From Enterococcus lacertideformus (GTDB lineage Bacteria > Bacillota > Bacilli > Lactobacillales > Enterococcaceae): a stretch of 64,000 nucleotides of DNA. Both the position numbers and the translations under genes were made by a program. Below, piece after piece: positions 1 through 8,920 of this stretch. The DNA is taken from NCBI GenBank assembly GCA_015680865.1, contig JADAKE010000010.1, positions 1 to 64,000 on the forward strand, written 5' to 3'. Position 1 is the stretch's first letter, and every line of letters begins with the position of its first letter. The notes under the pieces were generated by a model. That model did no database searches, was not told the DNA's origin, and was given only the letters and a program-made list of their open reading frames with translations.

Positions 1-1
1 G

Positions 2-295
2 CAGCAGGATAAATTATCGGAGGAAAAACGAGTGTTAGAAGGAAAGTTAGTTCAATTACAAGAAGAACTCCAAAAAGGCTTTCGCCAGTTAGCTGAATTA
101 AATCATGAAGGCGTACAACAAGGGTATAATGCTACTCGTTGGACACAAACAAATAACGAAAATAAACAACAAGCGTTGCAACACCAGTTAGGTCAAGCAA
201 AAGAGGAAATTACCTATTCTTATAAAAAAGCGATTCAGCATTTAGAACAAGAGCGTGAAGAGTTATCTGCAAAGAGGAGCCTCTCATGGGATTAA
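2..295 (+). CDS. LXG-toxin partner-like coiled-coil protein (5' partial)
   Basis: The reading frame is open to the window edge, so the gene begins upstream; a GTG at 32 lies inside it and need not be the start. What is visible (about 97 residues) is highly charged, Gln/Glu-rich and alpha-helical with heptad-like spacing and no membrane segment. Its stop overlaps the ATG of the next gene at 286. Small helical proteins directly upstream of LXG toxins in type VII secretion loci of Firmicutes (DUF3958/DUF3130-like, Lap-type partners) have this look. The role as LXG targeting partner is inferred from position and composition. Confidence 0.5.
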   Translation, partial: QQDKLSEEKRVLEGKLVQLQEELQKGFRQLAELNHEGVQQGYNATRWTQTNNENKQQALQHQLGQAKEEITYSYKKAIQHLEQEREELSAKRSLSWD

Positions 296-679
296 TTTAT
301 GACAGTAGCGAATCTTCTGCGTTGATGTCTGCTTTAAAGAGCAATTTGACTAGCAGCAAAGAAACAGTTCAACAGTTGAAATCAGGTAGCCAAAAAGTAG
401 TGTCAGCTGTAGATGGGCATCAATTATCTGGGGCGGCTTATACCGCAGGCAAAGGCTTATTTTAGTGAACTAATTATTCCAACAATTACCCGCACAACAA
501 ATGCCATTGAACAGATAGAACAAGAATTGCAAAAGTACCAGAATGCCGATAAAATAGTGGCAAGTGAGGGAGAGTTGAACGAAGATAAGTTAAATCAACA
601 GATACGAGTCACGCAAGCCATGAAACGGTCCGTTGATGAAACCTCAAGCTTTATTCAAGTGCAAACAAAAAGTAACTAG
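286..679 (+). pseudogene. LXG-domain N-terminal fragment (type VII secretion substrate-like), frameshifted
   Basis: ATG at 286 overlaps the upstream stop. The first frame gives MGLIYDSSESSALMSALKSN and continues to about residue 59. It hits a stop near 460 in a short T run, where the other frame carries on with SELIIPTITRTTNAIEQIEQ to a stop at 679. Joined, about 130 residues resemble the helical start of LXG polymorphic toxins. A full LXG domain is about 200 residues and is followed by a toxin domain; here it ends early and no toxin or immunity gene follows. Either an orphan remnant or a short partner protein. One indel in the T run explains the frame change. Confidence 0.5.
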
Positions 680-1070
680 CTTGCGAGTTGATATTTTTAT
701 GCTTCTTTAGAAGATTCCGCCAATATTTTTTAACTTGCGGTAGTTCTTTTGGGTAACGGCCTCCTTTTTTTAGGTGATTCATTACTTGAACTCGTTACTT
801 ATTAAAGGCTCTATTTAGATGTTAGATAACATAAAATCGATCAATTGAAATTTTAGCGCAAGGAAATACTTCTTAAAATTAAAGGAGACCCTAGCCACTT
901 TTACAAGAGTACCTAGATACAATCAATAAAATCAAACCAGAATTCTATTAATGTGTTATCAACTAGAAACCTTGATTTAACAATATTAGTAATATATTTC
1001 TATTTGTTTTTTCTGCGTTAGTAAATATATTGGATAGAGTAATAAATAATAAAATAGTAAGGTGAGGGTG
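680..1070. other. Intergenic, no gene seen
   Basis: AT-rich sequence between the LXG fragment and the XRE regulator. No convincing reading frame, RNA gene or strong hairpin terminator was recognised. An AAGGTGAGGGTGG purine tract at 1059-1071 serves as ribosome binding site for the following gene. Confidence 0.4.
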
Positions 1071-1076
1071 GAAAAA

Positions 1077-1595
1077 ATGGTGCTTCATCAAATATTAAAG
1101 AAAAAAGAAAAGAATTATCAATGACTCAAGAACAAGTTGCCAAACAAATTTTTGTTTCTCAAAAGTCTGTTTCAAATTGGGAAACACAGAAGACCTATCC
1201 AGATATTGAAAGTTTGATTCGTCTGGCTCATTTGTATGACTTGTCCTTAGACCATTTACTATTGGAGGGATCAGACATCGTGAAAGATAAATACAATGAG
1301 GAAACTATCTATATCACCGTTAATTACTAATATTAGTTTAATACTTTTATTGATGAGTCAAAAATGGGAGGGACATTTTTCGACACCAGAAGTATTTATT
1401 ATTTTAATCTGTATGGTTTCCAATTTTATCCCATTATTTTATTTTAAGAATTATACAGATCATTTAAAAAATGAATTAAAGAAAAAGACACTTAATAGTT
1501 GGTTGATAATTGCTTTATTAGTGGTTCTTGTGATTTTGGCAATAGGTACAATTATTTTTATTCCTACTTTTTTTAAAACTAAATTTATCAGTTGA
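1077..1595 (+). pseudogene. XRE-family regulator with C-terminal membrane domain, frameshifted
   Basis: An HTH of the XRE/Cro type is clear: ELSMTQEQVAKQIFVSQKSV then SNWE and YPDIESLIRLAHLYDLSLDHLLLEG, the usual enterococcal arrangement. The likely start is ATG 1077, but it is out of frame with the HTH, so an indel lies between 1077 and about 1090. A second shift near 1296-1325 separates the HTH (stop at 1330) from a hydrophobic C-terminal part of about 90 residues with three probable membrane spans. Family members with an HTH plus a short membrane tail are common transcriptional regulators. Target genes cannot be named. Confidence 0.6.
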
Positions 1596-1980
1596 ATTTT
1601 GTGGAAGTACGCTCAAGAATTCTTTAGTATTAATAGCGCAATGTAGACTTTTATCTAAATTTTAAAACCAATGATATTAATACACCGATTATATAAATAC
1701 CTTAGAGATAAAAAAATTAATGATGGTAAATTCACTAGGACAAATAAGTTGAGAATACTTCTCCAAATGAGATGAATATGTTAAATATAGGGTTAGAAGT
1801 GGGAAACACGGCTTTATTGATCAATCGAAAAATAAGTTTCTTAAAGAATATAAGAATTAGAGAACGTTTTATCAAAATTTACTTGATAGAACTTTCGTGA
1901 AAACTATTTGTACTTGTATGCAATTATCGATGAAACATGCTAAACTAATGGTATTGTTTTCTGAAAGGAATAGTGAAAGA
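1596..1980. other. Intergenic with possible coding debris
   Basis: No intact gene. Short stretches around 1720-1860 read as protein-like in changing frames, for example GKHGFIDQSKNKFLKEYKN ending at about 1860, so a decayed gene is possible. Nothing identifiable. The purine tract CTGAAAGGAATAGTGAAAGA before 1981 provides the ribosome binding site of the next gene. Confidence 0.3.
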
Positions 1981-2646
1981 ATGAAAGGTGCAATTTTTGA
2001 TTTAGACGGTCTATTGGTCGATACAGAAAAAACCTATCGTGATGGCTGGTTATGGGGGTTTAAGCAATTTGGTTTAGACATCCCAAAAGAAGTCGTTGAT
2101 GCTTGGGGTGGGAAAAACTGGAAACAAAGCTTTGATATTTTAGTGGAAGCAGCTGGAAATCCAGAAAGAGTGCAAGAAGTCCGAGCAAAGCGAGAAGAGT
2201 ATTTTTATCAGCAATTATACAGTGGAGCGATTCAATTAAAACCCTATGCAAAAGAAGTTTTAGCTGGCTTAAAGAAGCGAAAGTTAAAACTTGGTTTGGC
2301 TACTACAACTGTTACTAAAAGAGCAACCGATATATTGGAACAATTTGAGTTGACTGCTTACTTCGATACATTGACTTTCGGCGATGAAGTCACTGAGAAT
2401 AAACCCTCACCGCTTCCTTATCTTACAGCCTTAGAAAGAACAAATTTAGTTGCCAATGAAGCATTTTCAATAGAAGATTCACTTGTGGGTGCAACTTCTG
2501 CTTCACGAGCTGGAATGGGTGTCATATTAATTCCAGATGCAAGTTTTGAACGAAAGTATACGACAAAAGAAAAAGAAAAGTTAAATTTGCTTGCTGAAGG
2601 AAAAGATTTGCGTATCGTTATTGAATGGATTGATAAAAAAGGCTGA
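1981..2646 (+). CDS. HAD-superfamily hydrolase (beta-phosphoglucomutase-like)
   Basis: The ATG at 1981 is chosen because the protein then opens directly with the HAD motif I, FDLDGLLVDTEKTYRDGW; upstream extension to 1897 adds an unrelated 28 residues and lacks a good ribosome binding site. Motif II is TTTVTK, and the acidic motif IV is in the FSIEDSLVG stretch. At about 221 residues it has the size of a phosphatase/phosphosugar mutase with alpha-helical cap of subfamily IA. Substrate is unknown. It stands alone on the plus strand before a T-box leader. Confidence 0.85.
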   Translation: MKGAIFDLDGLLVDTEKTYRDGWLWGFKQFGLDIPKEVVDAWGGKNWKQSFDILVEAAGNPERVQEVRAKREEYFYQQLYSGAIQLKPYAKEVLAGLKKRKLKLGLATTTVTKRATDILEQFELTAYFDTLTFGDEVTENKPSPLPYLTALERTNLVANEAFSIEDSLVGATSASRAGMGVILIPDASFERKYTTKEKEKLNLLAEGKDLRIVIEWIDKKG

Positions 2647-2797
2647 ACTAATCAATTTTGGATCTTTTTAAAAATACAGAATTAGTATAAAAATCAAAAA
2701 GAACATCAGTAACTACTTGAACGACGTCGCTTAAAAGTCTCAAATTTCTAATTAGCTATTGGTTAACTGAACAAAAAATAAAATAATGCCTTTTGTA

Positions 2798-2826
2798 TTG
2801 ACAAAAAAATAATCAAACGTTAAACT
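2798..2826 (+). promoter_or_regulatory. Sigma-A type promoter of the T-box transcript
   Basis: A perfect TTGACA at 2798-2803 is followed after exactly 17 bases by TAAACT (2821-2826). It sits just upstream of the T-box leader and about 300 bases before the transporter start, which fits a long untranslated leader. Confidence 0.6.
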
Positions 2827-2829
2827 TCA

Positions 2830-3045
2830 TAAAAGTCAACTTTTCACACAGTAGCATTTCAGGTGTTTTGTTCAGAAAGTCGGTGGTTGCTGCGAACCGA
2901 TCAAGCCGAAATGTCGAATTACATGAAAAGGAATAAAAACTAAATAGTTGAAACAAAGTGAAAAACAGATCTGTTTTTAATTAAGGTGGTACCGCGGAGT
3001 CATTCGTCCTTAGTTGAAAGCAGGTCTTTTTGTTTAATTAGAGGG
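2830..3045 (+). promoter_or_regulatory. T-box riboswitch leader
   Basis: The canonical T-box sequence AAGGTGGTACCGCG is present at 2983-2996, where uncharged tRNA NCCA pairs in the antiterminator. An AGTA motif at about 2851 and a GGTGG near 2882 fit stem I. A T-rich terminator region follows (GTCCTTAG... GGTCTTTTTG, about 3009-3031). The specifier codon was not determined with certainty; GAATTACA at 2916-2923 contains a TAC that could make this a tyrosine T-box. The leader precedes the NhaC-family transporter, so that gene is predicted to respond to charging of one tRNA. Confidence 0.85.
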
Positions 3046-3128
3046 GGAAAATGACCATGAATTGTGGTGGAGTTATTCGATATCTATTCTTTTTTAGGAT
3101 TTTGATTAACTAAAAAAGGAGAATGATT

Positions 3129-4529
3129 ATGGAAAAAGGAAAACCAAGTTTTAAAGAAGCTATATTCGTATTGCTGCTCGTCGTTTCAAGTATTGCCGTT
3201 GGGGTTGTTGGCTTAAAGTTATCGCCTAATATTACAATTCTAGCAGCAATTGGCATGATCATGTTTTACGCTGTATGGAAGAAATACCCAACAGAATGGT
3301 TGCATGAAGGGATCATTAATGGTATAAAACCTGGGATCATCCCAATCTTTATTTTTATTTTAGTCGGTGCTTTAATTGCAGTCTGGATCCATGCTGGAAT
3401 TATTCCAACTCTTATGGTTATTGGATTTAAATTGATTAGCATTAAATGGTTTATCCCATCTGTTTTTATCGTTTGTGCGATTGTCGGGAGTGCGGTGGGA
3501 AGTGCATTTACTGTGATGTCGACGATTGGGATTGCTTTTTTTGGTATTGGCACAACGTTAGGATTAAGTCCGGCTTTAGTAGTGGGGGCGATCGTTTCAG
3601 GTGCTGTTTTTGGGGATAAAATGTCTCCTTTATCTGAATCAACGAACTTAGCTGCAGCAATTGTAGATGCAGATCTTTTCAAGCATATCAAACACATGAT
3701 GTGGTCAACGATCCCTGCATTTGTCGTCTCCTTTATTTTATTTGCGATTTTAGGTCACACAAATAAAGGAGCAAGCTTAACAACGATCCAAGAAGTAGCA
3801 GATACATTGAAAGCAAACTTTATGGTTTCTGGCTGGTCATTGATCCCGTTAGCTTTGATGTTACTATGTGCTTGGAGAAAAGTACCTGCGATTTTAACTA
3901 TTTTGTTGAACATCGCAGTAGCAGTTGGGATGATCTTCATTCAAGACCCTAGAACTTCTCTTAGTAGTTTGGCTACCGTCATTGAATCTGGTTTCGTCGC
4001 AAATACTGGCAATCAGCAAATTGATGCTTTACTTAGCCGTGGTGGCATTGAAAGTATGATGCCAACAGTTTCTTTGATTATTTTGACTTTATCACTTGGT
4101 GGGTTACTTATTGAATTTGGATTGATTTCAACCGTGATGGATATTGTTTCTAAGAAAATGACAACTACCCCAAAACTGATTTTCACAACATTGTTGACAA
4201 GTATCGGTGTAAATCTATTTATAGGAGAGCAATTCTTATCAGTTATTTTGCCTGGGAATGCGTTTAAAGAAACCTATAAAAAAGCGGGTTTTGATCCAAC
4301 CGTTTTAGGTCGAACGCTAGAAGATGGTGGTACAGTAATCAATTATCTTATACCTTGGGGAATTGCTGGAAGTTTTGTGGCTAGCACGTTTGGTATACCA
4401 ACGTTGTCTTACTTGCCATTTGTCTTTTTTAGTTTACTTTCACCAGTCTTCTCAATGGTTAGCGCTTTTACTGGTCTAGGGGTAGCTAAACAAGAGAAAA
4501 ATCATCAATTAGATAGAATAGCTAATTGA
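3129..4529 (+). CDS. NhaC-family transporter under T-box control (probable amino acid carrier)
   Basis: About 466 residues with roughly eleven hydrophobic spans, of normal length for NhaC antiporters. Recognisable features are VGSAVGSAFTVMSTIGIAF, FGDKMSPLSESTNLAAAIVD and the late segment with FIGEQFLSVILPGNAFKETY. The start at 3129 is preferred over ATG 3123 because the AAAGGAG motif at 3115-3121 is too close to 3123. NhaC proteins are named as Na+/H+ antiporters, but members placed behind T-boxes are predicted amino acid transporters (tyrosine in several Firmicutes). The T-box directly upstream makes amino acid uptake the better inference here. Intact, monocistronic. Confidence 0.85.
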   Translation: MEKGKPSFKEAIFVLLLVVSSIAVGVVGLKLSPNITILAAIGMIMFYAVWKKYPTEWLHEGIINGIKPGIIPIFIFILVGALIAVWIHAGIIPTLMVIGFKLISIKWFIPSVFIVCAIVGSAVGSAFTVMSTIGIAFFGIGTTLGLSPALVVGAIVSGAVFGDKMSPLSESTNLAAAIVDADLFKHIKHMMWSTIPAFVVSFILFAILGHTNKGASLTTIQEVADTLKANFMVSGWSLIPLALMLLCAWRKVPAILTILLNIAVAVGMIFIQDPRTSLSSLATVIESGFVANTGNQQIDALLSRGGIESMMPTVSLIILTLSLGGLLIEFGLISTVMDIVSKKMTTTPKLIFTTLLTSIGVNLFIGEQFLSVILPGNAFKETYKKAGFDPTVLGRTLEDGGTVINYLIPWGIAGSFVASTFGIPTLSYLPFVFFSLLSPVFSMVSAFTGLGVAKQEKNHQLDRIAN

Positions 4530-4654
4530 ATGAAGTGTAAAAGAATTTGAGCTTTTTATTAAGTTAAGGTGAAATGAGCATGATCAATAGCTAACGTTTT
4601 TAACGAGTGGGGTGGAAATAAGATTCATCCTGTTAAATAAAACAATCTTTTAAA

Positions 4655-4836
4655 ATAGAAAAACGAGATCAGAACAGAAGTGTCAACCTTTAAAAATAAG
4701 AAAGAACTCATAAAATTTACTTTTCAAATTTTTGAGAATTCTATCTTATTTTTCAAAGAGGTTACTTCTGTTTCTGTCTTTTATTAGTATTTAAAGGGAT
4801 ATAAAAGTTTTTTTTACTTTTGTTCAATCACAGTCT
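4655..4836. repeat. Dispersed intergenic repeat, family B, copy 1
   Basis: The segment from CTTTTCAAATTTTTGAGAAT (about 4720) through AGGTTACTTCTGT to the TTACTTTTGTTCAATCAC end resembles 28468-28580 along its length with scattered differences. ACAGAAGTGTCAACCTTT near 4674 is roughly complementary to AAGAGGTTACTTCTGT near 4758, so the copy can fold into a long hairpin. It lies between convergent genes. Size and structure recall the ~170-bp EFAR-type repeats described in enterococci; the identity is inferred. Confidence 0.55.
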
Positions 4837-4847
4837 ATTTTTCTGCA

Positions 4848-5309
4848 TCAAAAATTACTTTGGTGCTTATTTTTTTCTTCAATCATTTTTTTCATTTGTT
4901 CAATTTCTTTTTCTTGTGCCTGAATGATATCAGTAGCTAGCTTTTTAACTTCAGGATCTTTTAAATTTGCTCTTTTACTTGTTAGAATAGCGATTGAGTG
5001 ATGTGGAATCATTGCTTTCAGCCAAGCAACATCATTGACTGTCGTTTGACTACGTACCATAAACAATGAACCGGTAAATACTATGACACTCAATCCAAGA
5101 ATGATTTTATTCATTGTTTTGTTTTCATACATTTTCCACATAAATAATAGCATGATAATAGCCATTACAGCACCCATCATTAAAGCCATAAAGACACGGG
5201 TACGACTAAAGAAAATGTGGTCGATTGAGTAAACATTTAAATACATCATACCAAACATAATTATTGTAGAGACTCCAACCATCAGTAAAAATTTCCAATA
5301 CTTCTTCAT
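4848..5309 (-). CDS. DUF305-containing membrane protein
   Basis: 153 residues. The N-terminal 100 residues hold three membrane spans; the rest is a DUF305 segment with MIPHHSIAILTSKRA followed by ELKDPEVKKLA-like helix and a charged QAQEKEIEQMKKMIEEK tail. DUF305 is a ferritin-like helical fold whose His-His motif often occurs in metal (copper) related proteins. The MIPHHS motif is intact. It is monocistronic on the minus strand with an AGGAGTG ribosome binding site just upstream (about 5318-5325). Metal handling at the outer membrane face is a family-based inference. Confidence 0.8.
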   Translation of the reverse strand: MKKYWKFLLMVGVSTIIMFGMMYLNVYSIDHIFFSRTRVFMALMMGAVMAIIMLLFMWKMYENKTMNKIILGLSVIVFTGSLFMVRSQTTVNDVAWLKAMIPHHSIAILTSKRANLKDPEVKKLATDIIQAQEKEIEQMKKMIEEKNKHQSNF

Positions 5310-5468
5310 TTAAAAACACTCCTTTTTTCTTTCCTTCTTCTATCTTCTCAGCGTATAAAAAAACAAGCAACCAAATTGTTTGAACAACTTAACTGTTTCC
5401 TTTGATGTAAATAAAATTTTTTTAAGTGAAAATAAACGGTTTATCTACGCAAAATGATCATTTTTTTC

Positions 5469-5957
5469 TTATAAGTAAAGAAAAAAGTCAAGTAGGGCAG
5501 TTAATAGAGTCATAACAATTGTATTCGTGAATAATATCTCTATAAAGATCAAACTCAAAGTAGTTAAAGCCACTAAATTTAAGTTTTTTTCAAAAAGTAA
5601 GCCTTTCTTAAATGCTAAAAGTAAAGCTGCTACACTGATCATGATTTCGATGAGTAATACAGTATAAGAAAATGCGCCGACTAAGTAATCAACTAATTTA
5701 TCGCTAATAAAGTAAGAAAGAACAACACCTAGATATATAACAAGCTTGCACAAAATAAAACGCATCGTTTTGATACATGGTGCTTTATTTGAAACAGACA
5801 ATTTATTTGCAACATCTTTTTTATCTTTTAAAAGGAAATACCAAAGACGGGAAGAGGTATAGATGCCAAAATTAATAGAAGAAAATAAGGCGAAAATGAG
5901 GACAAAATTGACGTTATCTGTGGCAAAAGGAATCTTCGTTTTTTCAAATATCCACAA
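5469..5957 (-). CDS. Membrane protein of unknown function
   Basis: About 162 residues with four or five hydrophobic spans and a basic loop (FLLKDKKDVANKL). No family was recognised. The frame begins with a TTG at 5957 and is open a little further upstream (NALANTTVSPF before it), ending at a stop with no good start codon or ribosome binding site, so the true N-terminus may be lost or shifted. It is flanked by intergenic sequence with no operon partner. Confidence 0.45.
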   Translation of the reverse strand: MWIFEKTKIPFATDNVNFVLIFALFSSINFGIYTSSRLWYFLLKDKKDVANKLSVSNKAPCIKTMRFILCKLVIYLGVVLSYFISDKLVDYLVGAFSYTVLLIEIMISVAALLLAFKKGLLFEKNLNLVALTTLSLIFIEILFTNTIVMTLLTALLDFFLYL

Positions 5958-6281
5958 GAATGGGCTAACCGTTGTGTTTGCTAACGCATTCTAAGGATAG
6001 ATGATCAACAAAAACATAAATAGGATAGATTAAAAATAACTTTCTCTATCATAAGGAATAGTATGATAATTTTGATAATTCTGGAAATACATTTGCTAAC
6101 TTAATAAAAACATCATAAAATATCTATGTAAGCAGAATACCTTTATTCAAAAATGAAGAGCGTGTTTCAAGCATTTTATTCGCATTTTCTTGAAGAAAGG
6201 GAATATGATAACAAAAAAGTATTTATTTTTACTGTGGTAAAAAATTTATTCAAGTTGTCATAAGAAAGCGAGGAGAAGCAC
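5958..6281. other. Intergenic, no gene seen
   Basis: AT-rich, no supported gene. AAGCGAGGAGAAGC at 6267-6280 is the ribosome binding site of the following gene. Confidence 0.4.
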
Positions 6282-7172
6282 ATGACGAAATTGCCTATTC
6301 TACTAGTTGCAAAAGATAAATCTTTATATTTTTTCCCCTCAATCAATTCACTTGATGTTATTTCAGGAAAAGATTTATTAGATCCTGTTTTTTTCACTTT
6401 TTATCATCCAAAATTAAAGGAGTATGAATTGATTATTTTCTTAGATTATGGATTTAAAATGGCAATGGCTACTCGAATTCGCCCTTATACAAAAGCTAAG
6501 ATGGTATTGTTTTTCTGGAATCATTTTAAAGAGGAACATTATCGCTTACTCGAACAAGCAAAAAATGATCCTGTAATTGATGAAGTGTATCATTTCGATT
6601 ACCTAGAAGCGAAAGAGCTTGGTCTGCTTCATAATAGTTCGTTTTATTCTAAAAATATGGAGATACCAAAAGCGGCAATTACTTCAGATCTTTTTTTTGG
6701 TGCAACTGATAATGGACGCAAGGAACAAGCCGAATGCTATAAAAAAGAATTTGAACAACGCGGTCTAAAAACAAATTATTTTATTTTGCCTTTACGTGGA
6801 AATGAACAAGCAAATTATCTTTCCTATACTGAATATTTGGAATTAACAGCTCGTTCCAGAGGAATTTTAGAGTTATTAAGAGCAGGGCAACGAGGAGTGA
6901 CTTTACGGTCATTTGAATCTATCTATTTTGAAAAGAAGCTTGTGACTGGAAATGAAGCGATCATGAGTTATCAATTTTATCATCCAGACAATGTTTTTCT
7001 TCTCCAAGAAAGAGCGCTAGATGAGTTGCCCGGTTTTCTCCATTCGTCTTTTCAGTCAGTAGATACCAAAATTTTAGACTTTTTTGATGCAAGTAATTGG
7101 GCAAAAAGATTTTTAGGAATGGATAAAGAGATATTTGAAACATATGAATACCTTGAAGGAGGAAAAGATTGA
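6282..7172 (+). CDS. Glycosyltransferase-like/polysaccharide biosynthesis-type protein, unassigned
   Basis: 296 residues, soluble, with a strong ribosome binding site (GGAGAAG). The central part reads like a nucleotide-sugar enzyme: RPYTKAKMVLFFWNHF, DEVYHFDYLEAKELGL, and a C-terminal stretch SRGILELLRAGQRGVTLRSF followed by ESIYFEKKLVT and a YQFYHPDNVFLL segment. This last pattern is typical of proteins annotated as lipopolysaccharide or capsule biosynthesis proteins with a GT-B-like fold. It stands alone, without other wall-polysaccharide genes. Substrate and reaction are unknown. Confidence 0.5.
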   Translation: MTKLPILLVAKDKSLYFFPSINSLDVISGKDLLDPVFFTFYHPKLKEYELIIFLDYGFKMAMATRIRPYTKAKMVLFFWNHFKEEHYRLLEQAKNDPVIDEVYHFDYLEAKELGLLHNSSFYSKNMEIPKAAITSDLFFGATDNGRKEQAECYKKEFEQRGLKTNYFILPLRGNEQANYLSYTEYLELTARSRGILELLRAGQRGVTLRSFESIYFEKKLVTGNEAIMSYQFYHPDNVFLLQERALDELPGFLHSSFQSVDTKILDFFDASNWAKRFLGMDKEIFETYEYLEGGKD

Positions 7173-7332
7173 GAATAAGTAGCTATTTGAAAGTTAATGT
7201 TTTTTTCTTACTGTCACCTGACGATAAAATGTCTCACATAAAAGAGACAGCAATTCGGGGAAATCGCTTACTTTATGAGTGTAGTCAATTTTGTCTAAGC
7301 TTAGATAGAAAGCAAATAAAAGTATTTTATAA

Positions 7333-7378
7333 AATAAGTAACTAGCGCATCTTTCAGATGTCTAGTTGCTTATTTTTT
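7333..7378 (+). terminator. Rho-independent terminator
   Basis: AATAAGTAACTAG pairs with CTAGTTGCTTATT around a 16-base loop and is followed by a T run. It lies about 160 bases past the gene ending at 7172. Confidence 0.75.
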
Positions 7379-7766
7379 ATTTTGATGGATTTCGTAAATG
7401 ACTCACGTAATGCAAAGGAAATCTGAGACAAAGAAAAAAGTTGAATCCTTGATGAAGAGTTTAATCATTGGCTATTAAAATGTTGTTAGTTAAGCAATTA
7501 TTTGAAATGACAGTTCTTATTTTTTTAGAAAAACACTTAAAAAAGTAAAAAATTGTGACTAAAATAAAACTATTTTTCCAAAAAAGATGACTAAAATCTA
7601 GTAAAAAAATACATAATACAAAGTAAACAACCTGTACCTTAAGAATATCTTTGTTTTATAACAATTCTTTTAATTTATGGTTTGGCTAAAAAAATTTCAA
7701 AAAGATAAACAAAAAGAGCAACTGAAAGTTTTTTATACTCGTAATTGTAGAAATGAGGTGAGAATA
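7379..7766. other. Intergenic and leader of the ammonium transporter
   Basis: AT-rich with several A runs. No additional gene is supported; an in-frame extension of the transporter up to 7677 lacks a hydrophobic or conserved sequence and a ribosome binding site. GAGGTGAGAATA at 7755-7766 is the ribosome binding site for ATG 7767. Confidence 0.4.
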
Positions 7767-8865
7767 ATGAATAATCTATCCATCAACATGGGAGATACGG
7801 CGTTTATGATCTTATGTACGGCATTGGTTTGTTTAATGACTCCTGGTTTGGCATTTTTCTATGGAGGACTAGCACGTAAAAATAATATAACGACTATTAT
7901 GGCACAGTCTTTCCTATCTGTGGGAATTACAACTTTGATGTGGATATTTGGTGGATTTGGGCTAGCTTTTGGTAGAGATATTGGTGGATTTATTGGTAAT
8001 CCAGCTGATTTCTTTTTAATGAAGCACGTATCCAGTGTAACTGATCTATTTCACGGAGCAACGATTCCTTTTTTGATGTTCTTCTTATACCAATTAATGT
8101 TTATCATCATAACCGTGCCATTGATGACCGGTGCTTTTGCGGGAAGATTGGATCTAAAAGGATATGTTTTACTTTTGATATTTTGGAATCTTCTCATTTA
8201 TTTCCCTGTCTGTCACTGGATTTGGCTCCTTAGCATGTATTTTGACCCTTGGTCAGAGAAAAATTCCAGCGTCTGAACGAAATGGTCATAGTAGTTTGAT
8301 GGCAGCCGCTATCGGGACAGGCCTCCTTTGGTTTGGTTGGTTTGGGTTTAATTCTGGTGGTGCACTTCGAGCTGACTATCAAGCAGTGAATGCCTTTGGT
8401 TCAACTTTTATTGCTTTAGCATTTGCTATGATCACCTGGTTGTTAGTAGCTAAGTTCAAAGGAAATGGGTTTGATTTTGTCGATATCTTGACGGGATCGG
8501 TAGCAGGTCTTGCAACTATTACTCCATGTGCTGGTTATATTCACCCAAGAAGTGCAATTACTATTGGTATCATTGCAGGTATCGTCTGCCAATATGCGGT
8601 CGCTTTTCGTAAGAAAAAAAATTGGGATGATGCTCTTGATGTTTGGGGTGTACATGGAATGGGTGGTTTTACTGGTACCATACTTTTTGGTATCTTTGCA
8701 ACAAATACACATCTATTATCAGATTCACAAAGCTGGTTCCTTTTAGGTGTGCAAATTGTCGGTGTGTGCTTGGTTGCTTTATACGCTTATGCTGTAACAG
8801 CAGGGATTTTAAAAGTCATCATGCATATAACAACCATTACTACAACTAAAGAAGAACAAGAATAA
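7767..8865 (+). pseudogene. amtB: Ammonium transporter AmtB, internal deletion and frameshift
   Basis: The N-terminal part has DTAFMILCTALVCLMTPGLA and FYGGLARKNN, typical for Amt channels; the C-terminal part has GQRKIPASERNGHSSLMAAA, WFGWFGFNSGGAL and WDDALDVWGVHGMGGF with the second pore His region. Between them the frame changes at about 8225-8260 and the conserved block around DFAGG-VVH is missing, so roughly 25 residues are lost. HWIWG and TGFGS share TGGATTTGG at the junction, a plausible micro-homology deletion. As read, it cannot make a working channel. No GlnK gene is adjacent; GadC-like and glutaminase genes follow. Confidence 0.8.
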
Positions 8866-8920
8866 GGATTAGACTTTACTTTCTTCGGAAAATAAAAATT
8901 AGTAGAAAAGAGGAAGTTTC

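Noticed and set aside
1897..1980. 28-residue N-terminal extension of the HAD phosphatase
   Set aside because: Not conserved in HAD proteins; ATG 1981 has a ribosome binding site and gives the standard motif I position.
3266..3697. Long minus-strand frame opposite the NhaC-family gene
   Set aside because: Complement of a conserved membrane protein; no ribosome binding site or family likeness.
5988..6397. Minus-strand frame 6176-6397 upstream of the glycosyltransferase-like gene
   Set aside because: Overlaps the start of a well-supported plus-strand gene and has no recognisable product.
8443..8712. Overlapping frames on both strands inside amtB
   Set aside because: The conserved Amt sequence is in one plus-strand frame; others are low-complexity shadows.
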